Below, piece by piece: positions 8,546 to 16,942 of a stretch of DNA of 64,000 bases; position 1 is the first letter of the stretch, and every line of letters starts with the position of its first letter. Below the pieces are notes generated by a model, which had not been told where the DNA came from, made no database searches, and saw only the letters and a list, made by a program, of their open reading frames with translations. The stretch comes from JAZKDW01 sp040387375 (GTDB lineage: Bacteria; Pseudomonadota; Gammaproteobacteria; Burkholderiales; Burkholderiaceae_D), in the NCBI GenBank assembly GCA_040387375.1, contig JAZKDW010000030.1, positions 29,710-93,709 on the forward strand, in the 5' to 3' direction. The position numbers were made by a program, and so were the translations under genes.

Positions 8546-9495
8546 AAAGAAATTTACGGTTGGTCGGAAGCCTGCTTGGTTTTTGCATGATGCTGCAAGC
8601 ATGCTCCGCATGGGCGCAGCCAAATGAATTCAGTTTTGGTGTAATCGCCGGTGGATCGGCGAAAAACGCAAACCGATCCGGGTTGGCGCGCGCAATCGCG
8701 GATACGGATGCCGACAATCTTGCTTTTGTGGTTGCCAACGGCATCAAATCCGGCGATGAGGCCTGTAGCGACAGGTTATATGCCGAGCGCAAGACGATGC
8801 TCGATGAAGCCAAGAATGGGGTGATATTGTCATTGGCCGCAAGTGACTGGGCCAACTGCAAAAAGAGCGATGGCAAGTCCGCCGCGGTGGAGCGTTTGAG
8901 CCGATTGCGGGAGGTATTTTTTGAAGACGAGTTCTCGCTTGGCAGCACCAGGATTCCCGTGGTGCGCCAGTCGAGCACGCCGAAATTTCGCAGCTATAGC
9001 GAAAACACACGCTGGGAACTGGACAATATTCTGTTCGCGACGATCAATCTGCCCGCGAACAATAACCACTATCTCGCCGAAGCAGGCCGCAACAGCGAGT
9101 TCGAGGACAGGCTGATTGCCAACCAGGATTGGCTGCAGCGTGTTTTCATGTTCGCCATCCACAAAAAACTGGACGGCCTTGTGCTGTTCAGCGACGGTAA
9201 CCCATTCCTGTCCGCATCATCCGCAGGATCGGAAAATGCGCGGAGCAAACGGGATGGCTTCGCCGAAACCCGGCAACAGATCGCGCGGCTGGCGGCGAAG
9301 TTTCCAGGCAAGGTGTTAATAGTGACTGCACAAAAGAGCGGCGCGCCATCCGCGTCCAGCCGTATTATCTGGCGCAACAATATCGGGATACTGGAGGCAG
9401 GATCGGGCTTGGCAAAAATTACCTCGGACCCCGCCGCTTCCCGGCTATTTTCGGTCAGCGGCGAAACAGTCATGACGAAAAATGCGCGGCGGTAG
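8542..9495 (+). CDS. Exported protein, possibly metallophosphoesterase-like
   Basis: The 317-residue product begins with a signal peptide (MKRNLR, then a hydrophobic run ending ACSAWAQ). The mature part opens with FSFGVIAGGS and contains DNILFATINLPANNNHY and GLVLFSDGNPF, a pattern that resembles calcineurin-like phosphoesterases lacking most metal ligands; this likeness is weak and is inference. It overlaps mutS by 4 bp (ATGA), so it is co-transcribed with it, but nothing suggests a repair role since it is exported. It converges on slyD. Confidence 0.75.
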   Translation: MKRNLRLVGSLLGFCMMLQACSAWAQPNEFSFGVIAGGSAKNANRSGLARAIADTDADNLAFVVANGIKSGDEACSDRLYAERKTMLDEAKNGVILSLAASDWANCKKSDGKSAAVERLSRLREVFFEDEFSLGSTRIPVVRQSSTPKFRSYSENTRWELDNILFATINLPANNNHYLAEAGRNSEFEDRLIANQDWLQRVFMFAIHKKLDGLVLFSDGNPFLSASSAGSENARSKRDGFAETRQQIARLAAKFPGKVLIVTAQKSGAPSASSRIIWRNNIGILEAGSGLAKITSDPAASRLFSVSGETVMTKNARR

Positions 9496-9524
9496 AATGA
9501 TTTCTAACGCCGGCTGAAATCCGG

Positions 9525-10064
9525 TCAGTGGATCGGATGGCTCCGGTAATGGTCGCCTTCTTCGTCATCCGGACTTTCATGATGATGCCCGTGCGCGCCG
9601 TGCACATGTTCATGCGTGATTTCTTCATCACTGGCGGCGCGGACTTCCGCAACATTCAGCGTAAAGCGCAGCGCCATGCCGGCAAGCGGATGATTGCCAT
9701 CCAAAACCACCTTGTCATCGGCAATGTCGGTCACCGTGAAAATCATCGCCTGCTCATCCTCATCGCTGGAATCGGGCATGCCTTCAAACTGCATGCCGAC
9801 TTCAAGCGGTGTTGGCAAGCGATCGCGCGGCTCGACCTTGACGAGGTCGGCATCGTATTCGCCGAACGCATCCTCGGGCTCCACCTGAATCGTCGTTTCG
9901 TAACCGACGTCCTGGCCGTCAAGCGCCTCTTCGATTTTCGGCAACGTGTTCTCATAACCGCCGTGCAGGTAAACCATCGGATCACGGCTCTCTTCGATCA
10001 GATTGTCTTGCGCATCTGATAATTTGTAATTCACGGTAACCACCGTATTTTTGGCAATCTTCAT
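9525..10064 (-). CDS. slyD: FKBP-type peptidyl-prolyl isomerase SlyD
   Basis: SlyD speeds proline cis-trans isomerisation during folding and binds nickel for metalloenzyme maturation. The 179-residue product has the FKBP half MKIAKNTVVTVNYKLSD, the YLHGGYENTLPKIEEAL motif, an insert-in-flap chaperone domain, and a His/Asp-rich tail (HEHVHGAHGHHHESPDDEEG) able to bind metal. The start at 10064 has AAGGA 6 nt upstream; an in-frame ATG at 10079 lies before that site. It is divergent from the ribosomal oxygenase gene. Confidence 0.93.
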   Translation of the reverse strand: MKIAKNTVVTVNYKLSDAQDNLIEESRDPMVYLHGGYENTLPKIEEALDGQDVGYETTIQVEPEDAFGEYDADLVKVEPRDRLPTPLEVGMQFEGMPDSSDEDEQAMIFTVTDIADDKVVLDGNHPLAGMALRFTLNVAEVRAASDEEITHEHVHGAHGHHHESPDDEEGDHYRSHPIH

Positions 10065-10169
10065 GGCCATTCCTTTCATTTGTTGTCGGACAAATTATAC
10101 CCGTCTAAAAAGGATCGGAATTTGAATAAGACAAAAGAACGGGCGCCGGGGTTCTGTGCTTTAGCTCGC

Positions 10170-10175
10170 TATAAT
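10170..10175 (+). promoter_or_regulatory. Consensus -10 hexamer just upstream of the ribosomal oxygenase gene
   Basis: TATAAT ends only 6 nt before the ATG at 10182, and no ribosome binding site precedes that ATG. If used as the -10 element, transcription would start at or next to the A of the start codon, giving a leaderless message. No good -35 hexamer is seen at 16-18 bp, so the call is tentative. Confidence 0.35.
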
Positions 10176-10181
10176 ACGGCC

Positions 10182-11303
10182 ATGAAAAAAACCCCTCTGC
10201 TTGGCGGCCTGACGCCGACCGAATTCCTGCGCGATTACTGGCACAAGAAACCGCTCCTGATCCGCCAGGCTCTGCCAGGCTTCCAGCCCTTGCTCTCGCG
10301 GGACGCGTTATTTGACCTGGCATCGCAAGACGATGTCGAATCCCGCGTGGTGACCCATTTCGGCGAACAATGGAAAATGGAAAACGGCCCGGCCGCCAGG
10401 CTGCCATCAGTCAAGCAGAAGGACTGGACCCTGCTCGTGCAGGGCGTGAACCTGCATGACGCTGCTGCCGATGCGCTGTTGCGGCAATTCCGCTTTATCC
10501 CGGATACGCGGCTGGATGATCTGATGATCAGTTACGCGACTGATGCTGGCGGTGTCGGTCCGCACTTCGATTCCTATGATGTATTTTTGCTGCAGGCGCA
10601 AGGCCGGCGGCGCTGGCGCATCGGCCCGCAGAAGGATCTGTCGCTGGTAGAAGGTGCGCCGCTGAAAATTCTGCAAAATTTTCAGCATGAGCAGGAGTTT
10701 GTGCTTGAGCCTGGCGATATGCTGTATCTGCCGCCGCATTATGCGCATGAGGGCGTGGCCGAAGGTGAGTGCATGACTTATTCGATCGGCTTCCGCTCGC
10801 CTTCGTACCAGGAGCTGGGCGAGGCTTTCCTGCAATTCATGGCGGATTCGATCGATCTGCCGGGGCGTTATGCAGATCCGGATCTGAAGCCGGCAAAACA
10901 CCCGGCCGAAATCAGTCTCCCGATGTTGTCCGCAATCGCGGGACAACTGGCCAATGTCCAGTTCACCAAAGATGACATCACCATTTTCATAGGGCAATAT
11001 CTCTCGGAGCCGAAAGCGAATGTCTATTTCGATCCCCCGGCCCGCCCGCTTACTCTTCAACGGTTTACGCAAAGCGCCACCAGGCGCGGTGTCACCCTAT
11101 CGCGCAAAACCCAGATGCTGTACCGGGGAAAACATGTTTTCATCAATGGCGAATCGTTCGCAATCGGTAGCGCGGACAAAACATCGCTGCTCGCATTAGC
11201 CAATGAACGTTCGCTCGATGGCGCAAGCATTGCCAGGGGATCCGCGGACGTGCTGGAAGCCCTGCATACCTGGTATCAGGATGGCTGGCTTCATTTGGGT
11301 TGA
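10182..11303 (+). CDS. roxA: JmjC/cupin ribosomal protein L16 arginine hydroxylase (YcfD/RoxA type)
   Basis: The 373-residue protein matches the bacterial 2-oxoglutarate and Fe(II)-dependent ribosomal oxygenases that hydroxylate an arginine of ribosomal protein L16. Seen: the N-terminal FLRDYWHKKPLLIRQA block, the facial triad His128-x-Asp130 (GPHFDSYDVFL) with His189 (LPPHYAHEG), and a C-terminal winged-helix-like dimer region. The ATG at 10182 gives the normal N-terminus. A TTG at 10122 with AAGGA upstream would add 20 residues and is a less likely start. The adjacent -10 box is described separately. Confidence 0.88.
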   Translation: MKKTPLLGGLTPTEFLRDYWHKKPLLIRQALPGFQPLLSRDALFDLASQDDVESRVVTHFGEQWKMENGPAARLPSVKQKDWTLLVQGVNLHDAAADALLRQFRFIPDTRLDDLMISYATDAGGVGPHFDSYDVFLLQAQGRRRWRIGPQKDLSLVEGAPLKILQNFQHEQEFVLEPGDMLYLPPHYAHEGVAEGECMTYSIGFRSPSYQELGEAFLQFMADSIDLPGRYADPDLKPAKHPAEISLPMLSAIAGQLANVQFTKDDITIFIGQYLSEPKANVYFDPPARPLTLQRFTQSATRRGVTLSRKTQMLYRGKHVFINGESFAIGSADKTSLLALANERSLDGASIARGSADVLEALHTWYQDGWLHLG

Positions 11304-11622
11304 TTTTTATGCAGGGCCATCACGGACGAGATAAACAATAGTATCGAAAACCTGTTGAAGCCCGGGTCCCCTTCTCCAGCCACGCGAGGCTGCAGAATGA
11401 GGGGGTGTGCGGCATGGCAATCCCGCCAGGGCTACAAATCGCTTACCCATTGGCAAATCTGTTATGCGCTCTGCAAAAAAGCCGCTATAATCGCGGGCTA
11501 GGAATCTTCATTGTGTGGCACCGCACCAATTGGTTCGGGAAACCAGGGAAGAAAACCTATAGAGCGATAATTACCGGTAATTATTCATCGCAAAATTTTT
11601 GATTATTTTTGAAGGAAAACTC
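11304..11622 (+). promoter_or_regulatory. Gap with the probable promoter and leader of the Ala-rich lipoprotein gene
   Basis: No gene was recognised in this 319-bp gap. TATAAT at 11486-11491 is followed by a G/C-rich discriminator, and a leader of about 125 nt would run to the lipoprotein ATG. The leader includes a GGTTCGGGAAACC hairpin. The -35 box is weak (TTATGC at 11462). GAAGGAAA lies just upstream of the ATG as the ribosome binding site. Confidence 0.4.
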
Positions 11623-11931
11623 ATGAAAAAAACATTGTTGATCGCATCCCTGTTGGCTGTTGCTCTGGCTGCTTGCACCAAAAAAGAAGAAACCGCAGTT
11701 GTCGTTCCTGCTGCTTCCGCTCCAGTAGCTTCGGCTCCTGCTGCAGCACCAGCTCCAGCTGCAGCTCCAGCTGTTGTTGCAGCTGATGCTGCTTCGGCTG
11801 CTGCTTCGGCTGCTGCTTCGGCTGCAGGCGCTGCTAACGCTGCTGCCGCAGGTGCTGCTTCTGCTGCTTCCGCTGCTGTTGACGCTGCTAAAGCAGCTGC
11901 TTCGGCTGGCGCTCCTGCAGCTAGCAAGTAA
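11623..11931 (+). CDS. Small alanine-rich lipoprotein
   Basis: The 102-residue product has a lipoprotein signal (MKKTLLIASLLAVALAAC) with the lipobox cysteine at 18. The short charged start TKKEE is followed by an Ala/Pro stretch and then long Ala/Ser runs (AASAAASAAASAAG) with sparse Asp and Lys, ending in Ser-Lys. Alanine makes up more than half of the mature chain. The gene has a good GAAGGA site 8 nt upstream and a very strong terminator downstream, which suggests high expression. A terminal Lys on a helical outer-membrane lipoprotein recalls Braun lipoprotein, but there are no heptad repeats, so that role is only a suggestion. Confidence 0.8.
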   Translation: MKKTLLIASLLAVALAACTKKEETAVVVPAASAPVASAPAAAPAPAAAPAVVAADAASAAASAAASAAGAANAAAAGAASAASAAVDAAKAAASAGAPAASK

Positions 11932-12006
11932 TCAACAGTTGCTTGTTTCAAAGCCGACTCGCAAATTAGCATTGCCAGAAATGGCTTGAGCTGATGAGTC
12001 GGTGTT

Positions 12007-12044
12007 AAAGCGGGTTCACATCCTATGTGAACCCGCTTTTTTTT
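12007..12044 (+). terminator. Strong intrinsic terminator after the lipoprotein gene
   Basis: A perfect 14-bp stem (12007-12020 with 12026-12039, arm AAAGCGGGTTCACA) closes a 5-nt loop TCCTA and runs into eight T. It lies about 75 bp after the lipoprotein stop. The A-rich left arm makes it partly bidirectional, so it may also serve the metallohydrolase gene converging from the right. Confidence 0.93.
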
Positions 12045-12085
12045 CGTCCGATTTTTCGTCCGATAACAGATGACGCAAGTTCGGT

Positions 12086-12865
12086 CTAGGCTGCCAATTC
12101 CACCCAGTCAAACCCGTCTTCCTGGCATGCGATCATCACTTCAGCCGGATGTGAACCGAGCGCACTGCACAAGGCCGCCCGTGCCAGCGCCGCTGTATTG
12201 TTGTGTTTGCTCAAATGCGCGCCAACCACACGTTTTAATCGCGACTGATCGAGAGCGGCGAGGATTTCTGAGCTGGCATCATTGGACAGGTGGCCGTATG
12301 CGCCACCGATACGCTGCTTGAGAGACGGCGGATAACGTGAATCCGCCAACATTTGACGGTCGTGATTACATTCCAGCATCAGCGCGTCACACCCGCTCAA
12401 GACCTGCACCAGATGTGGTGTTGATTGACCCGCATCGGTCAACACGCCCAGTTTTACCTGGCCATTGCTGGCGACATATTGGATGGGCTCGCGCGCATCA
12501 TGCGGCACGGTATAGGGGATTAATTCAAGATCGCCAATGGCCAGCTTATCGCCGTCCCGGCACAGATGGAAGGTGACGCCGCTGCAGTCCTTGCGAACGG
12601 CCTGGTAGGTACCGAAACTCAGCCACACTGGAATATCATGGCGGCGCGCAAATTTGAAAACGCCGCCGACGTGGTCCCCATGCTCATGCGTGACCACAAT
12701 ACCGGACAGGTCCGACGGCCCCATCCCCAGGCGGGCCAGGCGCCGTTCGGTTTCCCGAATGCCGAATCCGCAATCCAGCATGACAGTGGTGCGTGTCGTG
12801 CCGGAAGCGGTGGAGATCAGCAGCGCGTTGCCGTCGCTGCCGCTGCCTAAGCTAGCAAATTTCAA
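12086..12865 (-). CDS. MBL-fold metallohydrolase, YycJ/WalJ-like
   Basis: The 259-residue protein opens with MKFASLGSGSDGNALLI, typical of YycJ-like beta-lactamase-fold proteins, and carries the dinuclear zinc motif His60-x-His62-x-Asp64-His65 (VTHEHGDH). Further ligands lie in HLSNDA and near the C-terminus (GAHLSKHNN). YycJ homologues are linked to nuclease activity in DNA repair in Gram-positives; the role here is not established. It follows bamC and dapA on the same strand, an arrangement common in Burkholderiales, and is probably the last gene of that operon. Confidence 0.88.
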   Translation of the reverse strand: MKFASLGSGSDGNALLISTASGTTRTTVMLDCGFGIRETERRLARLGMGPSDLSGIVVTHEHGDHVGGVFKFARRHDIPVWLSFGTYQAVRKDCSGVTFHLCRDGDKLAIGDLELIPYTVPHDAREPIQYVASNGQVKLGVLTDAGQSTPHLVQVLSGCDALMLECNHDRQMLADSRYPPSLKQRIGGAYGHLSNDASSEILAALDQSRLKRVVGAHLSKHNNTAALARAALCSALGSHPAEVMIACQEDGFDWVELAA

Positions 12866-12901
12866 TGACTGCTTGACGATTCATGACGGTGATTACAATT
12901 T

Positions 12902-14050
12902 CTATTTCAGCTGCTCGTTCAACAAGGCAAGAATCTTGTCCGCGCTTTGCGAGCCTTCCTGGCGGCCTTCATTATTGAGGACGGCAATCCGGCTGGCCGA
13001 ATTATCGCCTTTGACAGACACGCGGTAACGTTGCGCCTGCTTGGCCTTGTCGTCGCTTGAACCGAACGTGAACAAGCGGGCGAAGAAACCTTTGTTTTCT
13101 GTCTTGCTCTTCGCATCTTCATTCTGGTCGACATAACGGACAAAATACAGTCCCTGCGTCCGGTCACGGTCTTCTACCGTGAAGCCGACGCGATCCAGCG
13201 CCAGACCGACCCGGCGCCAGGCGCGATCAAAACCTTCTTCAACCTCGACATGCGCGCCGCTGCCGTCTTTTACCAGCTTGGCCCGTGCCTGAGTCGGGCC
13301 TGAATTGGCAATCGCGGCTTTCGCACGGCCTTCCTCGACACCGAGACGCGCCATCAGCCGGCCCAGAAATTCAGCTTCGAGTTCAGGATCGGAAGGACGC
13401 GAAGTCCATATGGTGCTGTCTTTCAGGTTGCCGCTGACGACCTCGGTCGCACCGCGGTGACTGATATAAACTTCTGTCGAGCCATCGGCATTGCGTTCCA
13501 GGCGGGTGCGGAATTTATCACGCTCACCAGTGGAATACAGGGAATCGAGGACCCGGCCCAAGGTGTTGCGAATGAAATCCTGCGGTATTTTGGCGCGGTT
13601 TTCAGCCCAGTCGGTTTCCATCACGCCGGCTTCGGGTGTCTCCAGATTGATGAGGAAACCGGAATCCTGCCAAAAATCCTTGATCTGCGGCCACAACAGC
13701 TCTGGCGATTGTTTGATCACCATCCAGCGTTGATTGCCGGCGCGTTCGATACGCGCCTCGGCTGTGATTTTAGGAGCAATTACAACAGCGGCTGCGGCGG
13801 GCGCAGCGCTTTGCTGCAGGTTAAAACCCGACGCAGTAGCGGTGCCACGATTGGTTTCGACGACTGCATAACGATTTTCGCGCTGCAGTTGTGTCAGATC
13901 GGGAGGCACTTCCAGCGACGGGGCTTTTCCTGCGCTTTTATAATCGATGCGGTCGGGCTCCATCAAGGAGTTGACTGAACTGCAACCTGCCAGGCCAACC
14001 AGTGCAAGCGCGTAAATAATGCGACGAGGAGCGATGCTGCGTTGAGCCAT
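12902..14050 (-). CDS. bamC: Outer membrane protein assembly factor BamC (NlpB-like lipoprotein)
   Basis: BamC is a lipoprotein of the BAM complex that inserts beta-barrel proteins in the outer membrane. The 382-residue product has a lipobox (ALVGLAGC) followed by an unstructured start with the conserved DYKSAGKAPSLEVPPDLT segment. Two helix-grip domains follow, with WPQIKDFWQDSGF in the first and FDRAWRRVGLALDRVGFTV in the second. The start at 14050 has GGAAGAA upstream; the longer in-frame start at 14074 precedes that site. It lies downstream of dapA, as in many proteobacteria. Confidence 0.92.
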   Translation of the reverse strand: MAQRSIAPRRIIYALALVGLAGCSSVNSLMEPDRIDYKSAGKAPSLEVPPDLTQLQRENRYAVVETNRGTATASGFNLQQSAAPAAAAVVIAPKITAEARIERAGNQRWMVIKQSPELLWPQIKDFWQDSGFLINLETPEAGVMETDWAENRAKIPQDFIRNTLGRVLDSLYSTGERDKFRTRLERNADGSTEVYISHRGATEVVSGNLKDSTIWTSRPSDPELEAEFLGRLMARLGVEEGRAKAAIANSGPTQARAKLVKDGSGAHVEVEEGFDRAWRRVGLALDRVGFTVEDRDRTQGLYFVRYVDQNEDAKSKTENKGFFARLFTFGSSDDKAKQAQRYRVSVKGDNSASRIAVLNNEGRQEGSQSADKILALLNEQLK

Positions 14051-14142
14051 GTGTGGGTTCTTCCGAATAGTCATGTCGATACTGAATGAAAATATGTTCA
14101 GGCTTTGGCGCAGGTTAAAAATATCGAATAAAGCGCCGGCGC

Positions 14143-15021
14143 TTATTGTAATACACCCGACTCGCGCAATGCCGCGCGGACGGTTTCATGGTATTCCGCC
14201 GCCAGCGGAACCAGCGGCAAACGAATACCGGCTGGCATCAGCCCCATTTCGGCCATTGCCCATTTTATGGGCACCGGATTGGGCTCGACGAATAATTTGT
14301 TATGTAGCGGCAATACCTTGTTATTCAATCTGACCGCTTCCGCAACGTTTCCGTTCATTGCCGCAACACATAATGCATGCATGTCGCGCGGCGCGATATT
14401 GGCCGTCACTGAAATATTGCCCTTCGCACCACAGAACATCAGTGCCATCGCTGTCGCATCATCGCCTGAATACACCGAAAATGCCTTCGGAAGCAGCCGC
14501 ATCAAATCGGTTCCGCGGGCAAGATTGCCGGTCGCATCCTTGAGGCCGATGATGCCAGGCACTTCTGCCAGACGAAGGATGGTCTCATTGGCCATGTCGG
14601 CAACAGTTCGGCCGGGCACATTGTAAAGAATGGCAGGTAAATCAACCGCTTCGACGATTTTCCTGAAATGCTGGTACATGCCCTCTTGCGTCGGACGGTT
14701 GTAGTAAGGCACCACCAGCAGCGATGCATCCGCCCCGACTTTTTTTGCGTAATGTGTCAGTTCGACCGCTTCGGCCGTCGAATTGCCGCCGGTGCCGGCG
14801 ATGACCGGCACACGTCCCGCAGTGTGTTCCACCGCGATCTTGATGAGTTCGGTATGCTCGTCGACTGCAACAGTCGGCGATTCGCCGGTCGTGCCGACAA
14901 TGACAATGCCGTCGGTACCTTCGGCGATATGCCAGTCGATCAGCTTGCGCAGGCCGGGCAAGTCAAGACTGCCGTCCGCGTGCATGGGGGTGACGATTGC
15001 TACTATGCTGCCCTGGATCAT
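14143..15021 (-). CDS. dapA: 4-hydroxy-tetrahydrodipicolinate synthase
   Basis: DapA condenses pyruvate with aspartate semialdehyde, the first committed step to diaminopimelate and lysine. The 292-residue product has the TIM-barrel aldolase features: the GTTGESPT substrate loop, Tyr133 in YNVPGRT and the Schiff-base Lys161 in GLKDATGN. The length equals that of the E. coli enzyme. It heads a probable operon with bamC and the MBL hydrolase. Confidence 0.97.
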   Translation of the reverse strand: MIQGSIVAIVTPMHADGSLDLPGLRKLIDWHIAEGTDGIVIVGTTGESPTVAVDEHTELIKIAVEHTAGRVPVIAGTGGNSTAEAVELTHYAKKVGADASLLVVPYYNRPTQEGMYQHFRKIVEAVDLPAILYNVPGRTVADMANETILRLAEVPGIIGLKDATGNLARGTDLMRLLPKAFSVYSGDDATAMALMFCGAKGNISVTANIAPRDMHALCVAAMNGNVAEAVRLNNKVLPLHNKLFVEPNPVPIKWAMAEMGLMPAGIRLPLVPLAAEYHETVRAALRESGVLQ

Positions 15022-15105
15022 GGTGATGTTATTGCAGAAATAGGGAAAAGTCCGATTGTAGCGGATAGCCCGTGGGCATGGTGCAGTCTTGGCCGGAATA
15101 TGGGT

Positions 15106-15726
15106 TCAAAACAAACGTAAATTGTGCGGCGCGCGACCGGAAACCCTCTTTACCGCGCAGATCCGCTGCACCATGGCTGGCCGGGGCTGGTCGATAAAAC
15201 CATCTTCGTAGGCAATGACACGCAGGGCATGGGCGGCGCCTGCGTGCGCCAGGTCGAGCAATTCGCCGGGGCCGAGCAGAAAATCGGGATTGGATGGTTT
15301 GCCGAATGCGCCGTTGCCCTGTGCAAAAGTTTCATAAATGAGCACACCATCCGGCGCCAGGCTGGTTATCAGATGGGGAAACAGCGGACGGTGCAGATAA
15401 TTGGTCACCACGATGCCGGCAAATCGATCCGCCGCGAATGGCCATACAAACGGCTGATCGCCGCCGCTCTCGAGGTCGATCTGCAATGCGGTGATCCGCT
15501 CGCCCGCGACCCCGTCGCCCGCGACCCGGTCGCCCGCGACCCGGGCCAATGCCGCGGCATCACGATCGGCCGCCAGCACGTCATGCCCCATCGCCGCCAG
15601 CAAACGGGCATGCCGTCCGCCGCCGCAGGCCAGATCGAGCACCTCGCCGGTCGGAATCAATGGCGCAAAACGCCTCACCCACAAAGACGGCTGATCAACG
15701 CCGATCACCGGATGCGCCGCCATCAT
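15106..15726 (-). CDS. Class I SAM-dependent methyltransferase
   Basis: The 206-residue protein carries the SAM-binding glycine motif VLDLACGGGRHARLLA and the acidic loop VLAADRDAAAL. A later IVVTNYLHRPLF segment fits the TehB-like or small-molecule methyltransferase group. The substrate is unknown. Between the acidic loop and the next strand is an insert RVAGDRVAGDGVAGER encoded by three tandem 15-bp units, absent from usual members. The gene ends 85 bp upstream of dapA and may be in the same transcript. Confidence 0.85.
   Translation of the reverse strand: MMAAHPVIGVDQPSLWVRRFAPLIPTGEVLDLACGGGRHARLLAAMGHDVLAADRDAAALARVAGDRVAGDGVAGERITALQIDLESGGDQPFVWPFAADRFAGIVVTNYLHRPLFPHLITSLAPDGVLIYETFAQGNGAFGKPSNPDFLLGPGELLDLAHAGAAHALRVIAYEDGFIDQPRPAMVQRICAVKRVSGRAPHNLRLF
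15501..15545. repeat. In-frame 15-bp tandem repeat, three copies, inside the methyltransferase gene
   Basis: Units CGCCCGCGACCCCGT, CGCCCGCGACCCGGT and CGCCCGCGACCCGGG lie head to tail and differ only near the end. On the coding strand each adds five residues (about VAGDR/G), so copy-number changes would keep the frame. Confidence 0.9.
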
Positions 15727-15733
15727 TTCGCCC

Positions 15734-16936
15734 TCATTTATAACTGAGGCCCATCACGTCGCGGACATCGCGCATTGTTTCCTGCGCCAGCGTGCGCGCC
15801 TTGCCGCAACCGTCGGCCACGATTGCCCGTACCAACGCGGGATCGTCAAGATAACGTTGCGCACGTTCGCGCATCGGCTCCTGCTCTTTCAGGATCGCAT
15901 CGATGACCGGCTGCTTGCATTCAAGACAACCGATGCCGGCGGTCGTACAGCCCTTCACCACCCAATCCCGGGTAGTGTCGTCGGAATACACCTGATGCAG
16001 CTGCCATACCGGACATTTTTCCGGGTTGCCCGGGTCCGTGCGGCGCACGCGTGCAGGGTCGGTCGGCATGGTGCGGATTTTTTTGGTGACGGAATCCCTG
16101 TCCTCGCGCAAGGTAATCGCGTTGCCGTAGCTCTTGGACATCTTCGCCCCATCCAGCCCGGGCAAGCGGGATGCCTCGGTCAGCAGCGATTGCGGCTCGA
16201 CCAGAATCTTTTTGGTGCTGCCGGTGAAATACGCGAGCAACAATTCACGCTCCCCCGCCGACAGGCTGCCCGCCTTCTCCAGCATCGTCCCGGCTTGGGC
16301 AAGAGCCTCCTTGCTGCCCTGTTCCTGATACTGGCCGCGCAGTTCGTTGTAGCTTTTCCCTGCCTTGCCGCCGAGTTTCCGGACCGCTTCACGCGCCTTG
16401 TCCTCGAACCCTTTTTCCCTGCCGTACAGATGATTGAAACGGCGCGCGATTTCACGCATCATTTCCACGTGCGGCACCTGGTCTTCGCCGACCGGCACCT
16501 TGCTGGCACGATAAATCAGCACGTCCGCCGCCTGCAGCAACGGATAGCCGAGAAAACCATAGGTCGCGAGGTCGCGGTCGGCCAGCTTCTCCTGCTGATC
16601 CTTGTAAGTCGGCACACGCTCCAGCCAGCCCAGCGGTGTCACCATCGACAACAGCAAATGCAGTTCGGCATGCTCGGGCACCTTGGACTGGATGAAGATC
16701 GGCGCCTTGGCCGGATCGATGCCCGCGGCCAGCCAGTCAATCACCATATCCCAGACGCTGGCCTCGATCACGCTCGGATCGTCGTAATGAGTAGTCAGCG
16801 CGTGCCAGTCGGCGACAAAAAACAGGCAGGGCAGTTCGGACTGCAGCCTGATCCAGTTTTTCAGCGCGCCATGGTAGTGGCCAAGGTGCATTGCGCCCGT
16901 GGGACGCATGCCGGAAACAACGCGGTCAGTAAACAT
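15734..16936 (-). CDS. trpS: Tryptophanyl-tRNA synthetase
   Basis: This class I synthetase charges tRNA-Trp. The 400-residue protein shows the HIGH-type motif as HLGH (His17 to His20) and KMSKS in GAKMSKSYGNAI. It is about 60 residues longer than the E. coli enzyme, with an extra stretch after the HLGH half (EKGFEDKAREAVRKLGGKAGKS), a form seen in many proteobacteria. It lies 6 bp downstream of the M50 protease gene and just upstream of the methyltransferase gene, on the same strand. Confidence 0.96.
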   Translation of the reverse strand: MFTDRVVSGMRPTGAMHLGHYHGALKNWIRLQSELPCLFFVADWHALTTHYDDPSVIEASVWDMVIDWLAAGIDPAKAPIFIQSKVPEHAELHLLLSMVTPLGWLERVPTYKDQQEKLADRDLATYGFLGYPLLQAADVLIYRASKVPVGEDQVPHVEMMREIARRFNHLYGREKGFEDKAREAVRKLGGKAGKSYNELRGQYQEQGSKEALAQAGTMLEKAGSLSAGERELLLAYFTGSTKKILVEPQSLLTEASRLPGLDGAKMSKSYGNAITLREDRDSVTKKIRTMPTDPARVRRTDPGNPEKCPVWQLHQVYSDDTTRDWVVKGCTTAGIGCLECKQPVIDAILKEQEPMRERAQRYLDDPALVRAIVADGCGKARTLAQETMRDVRDVMGLSYK

Positions 16937-16942
16937 AGTCGG

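Noticed and set aside
11480..11600. Possible 6S-like or other structured RNA gene
   Set aside because: A promoter box and one hairpin are seen, but no conserved RNA secondary structure or known motif could be recognised.
11571..11972. 133-codon Ala-rich frame antisense to the lipoprotein gene
   Set aside because: Both strands give Ala-rich products because of GCT/AGC repeats. Only the plus strand has a lipobox, ribosome site and terminator.
15501..15545. CRISPR-like direct repeats
   Set aside because: The units are 15 bp, contiguous, without spacers, and inside a coding frame.
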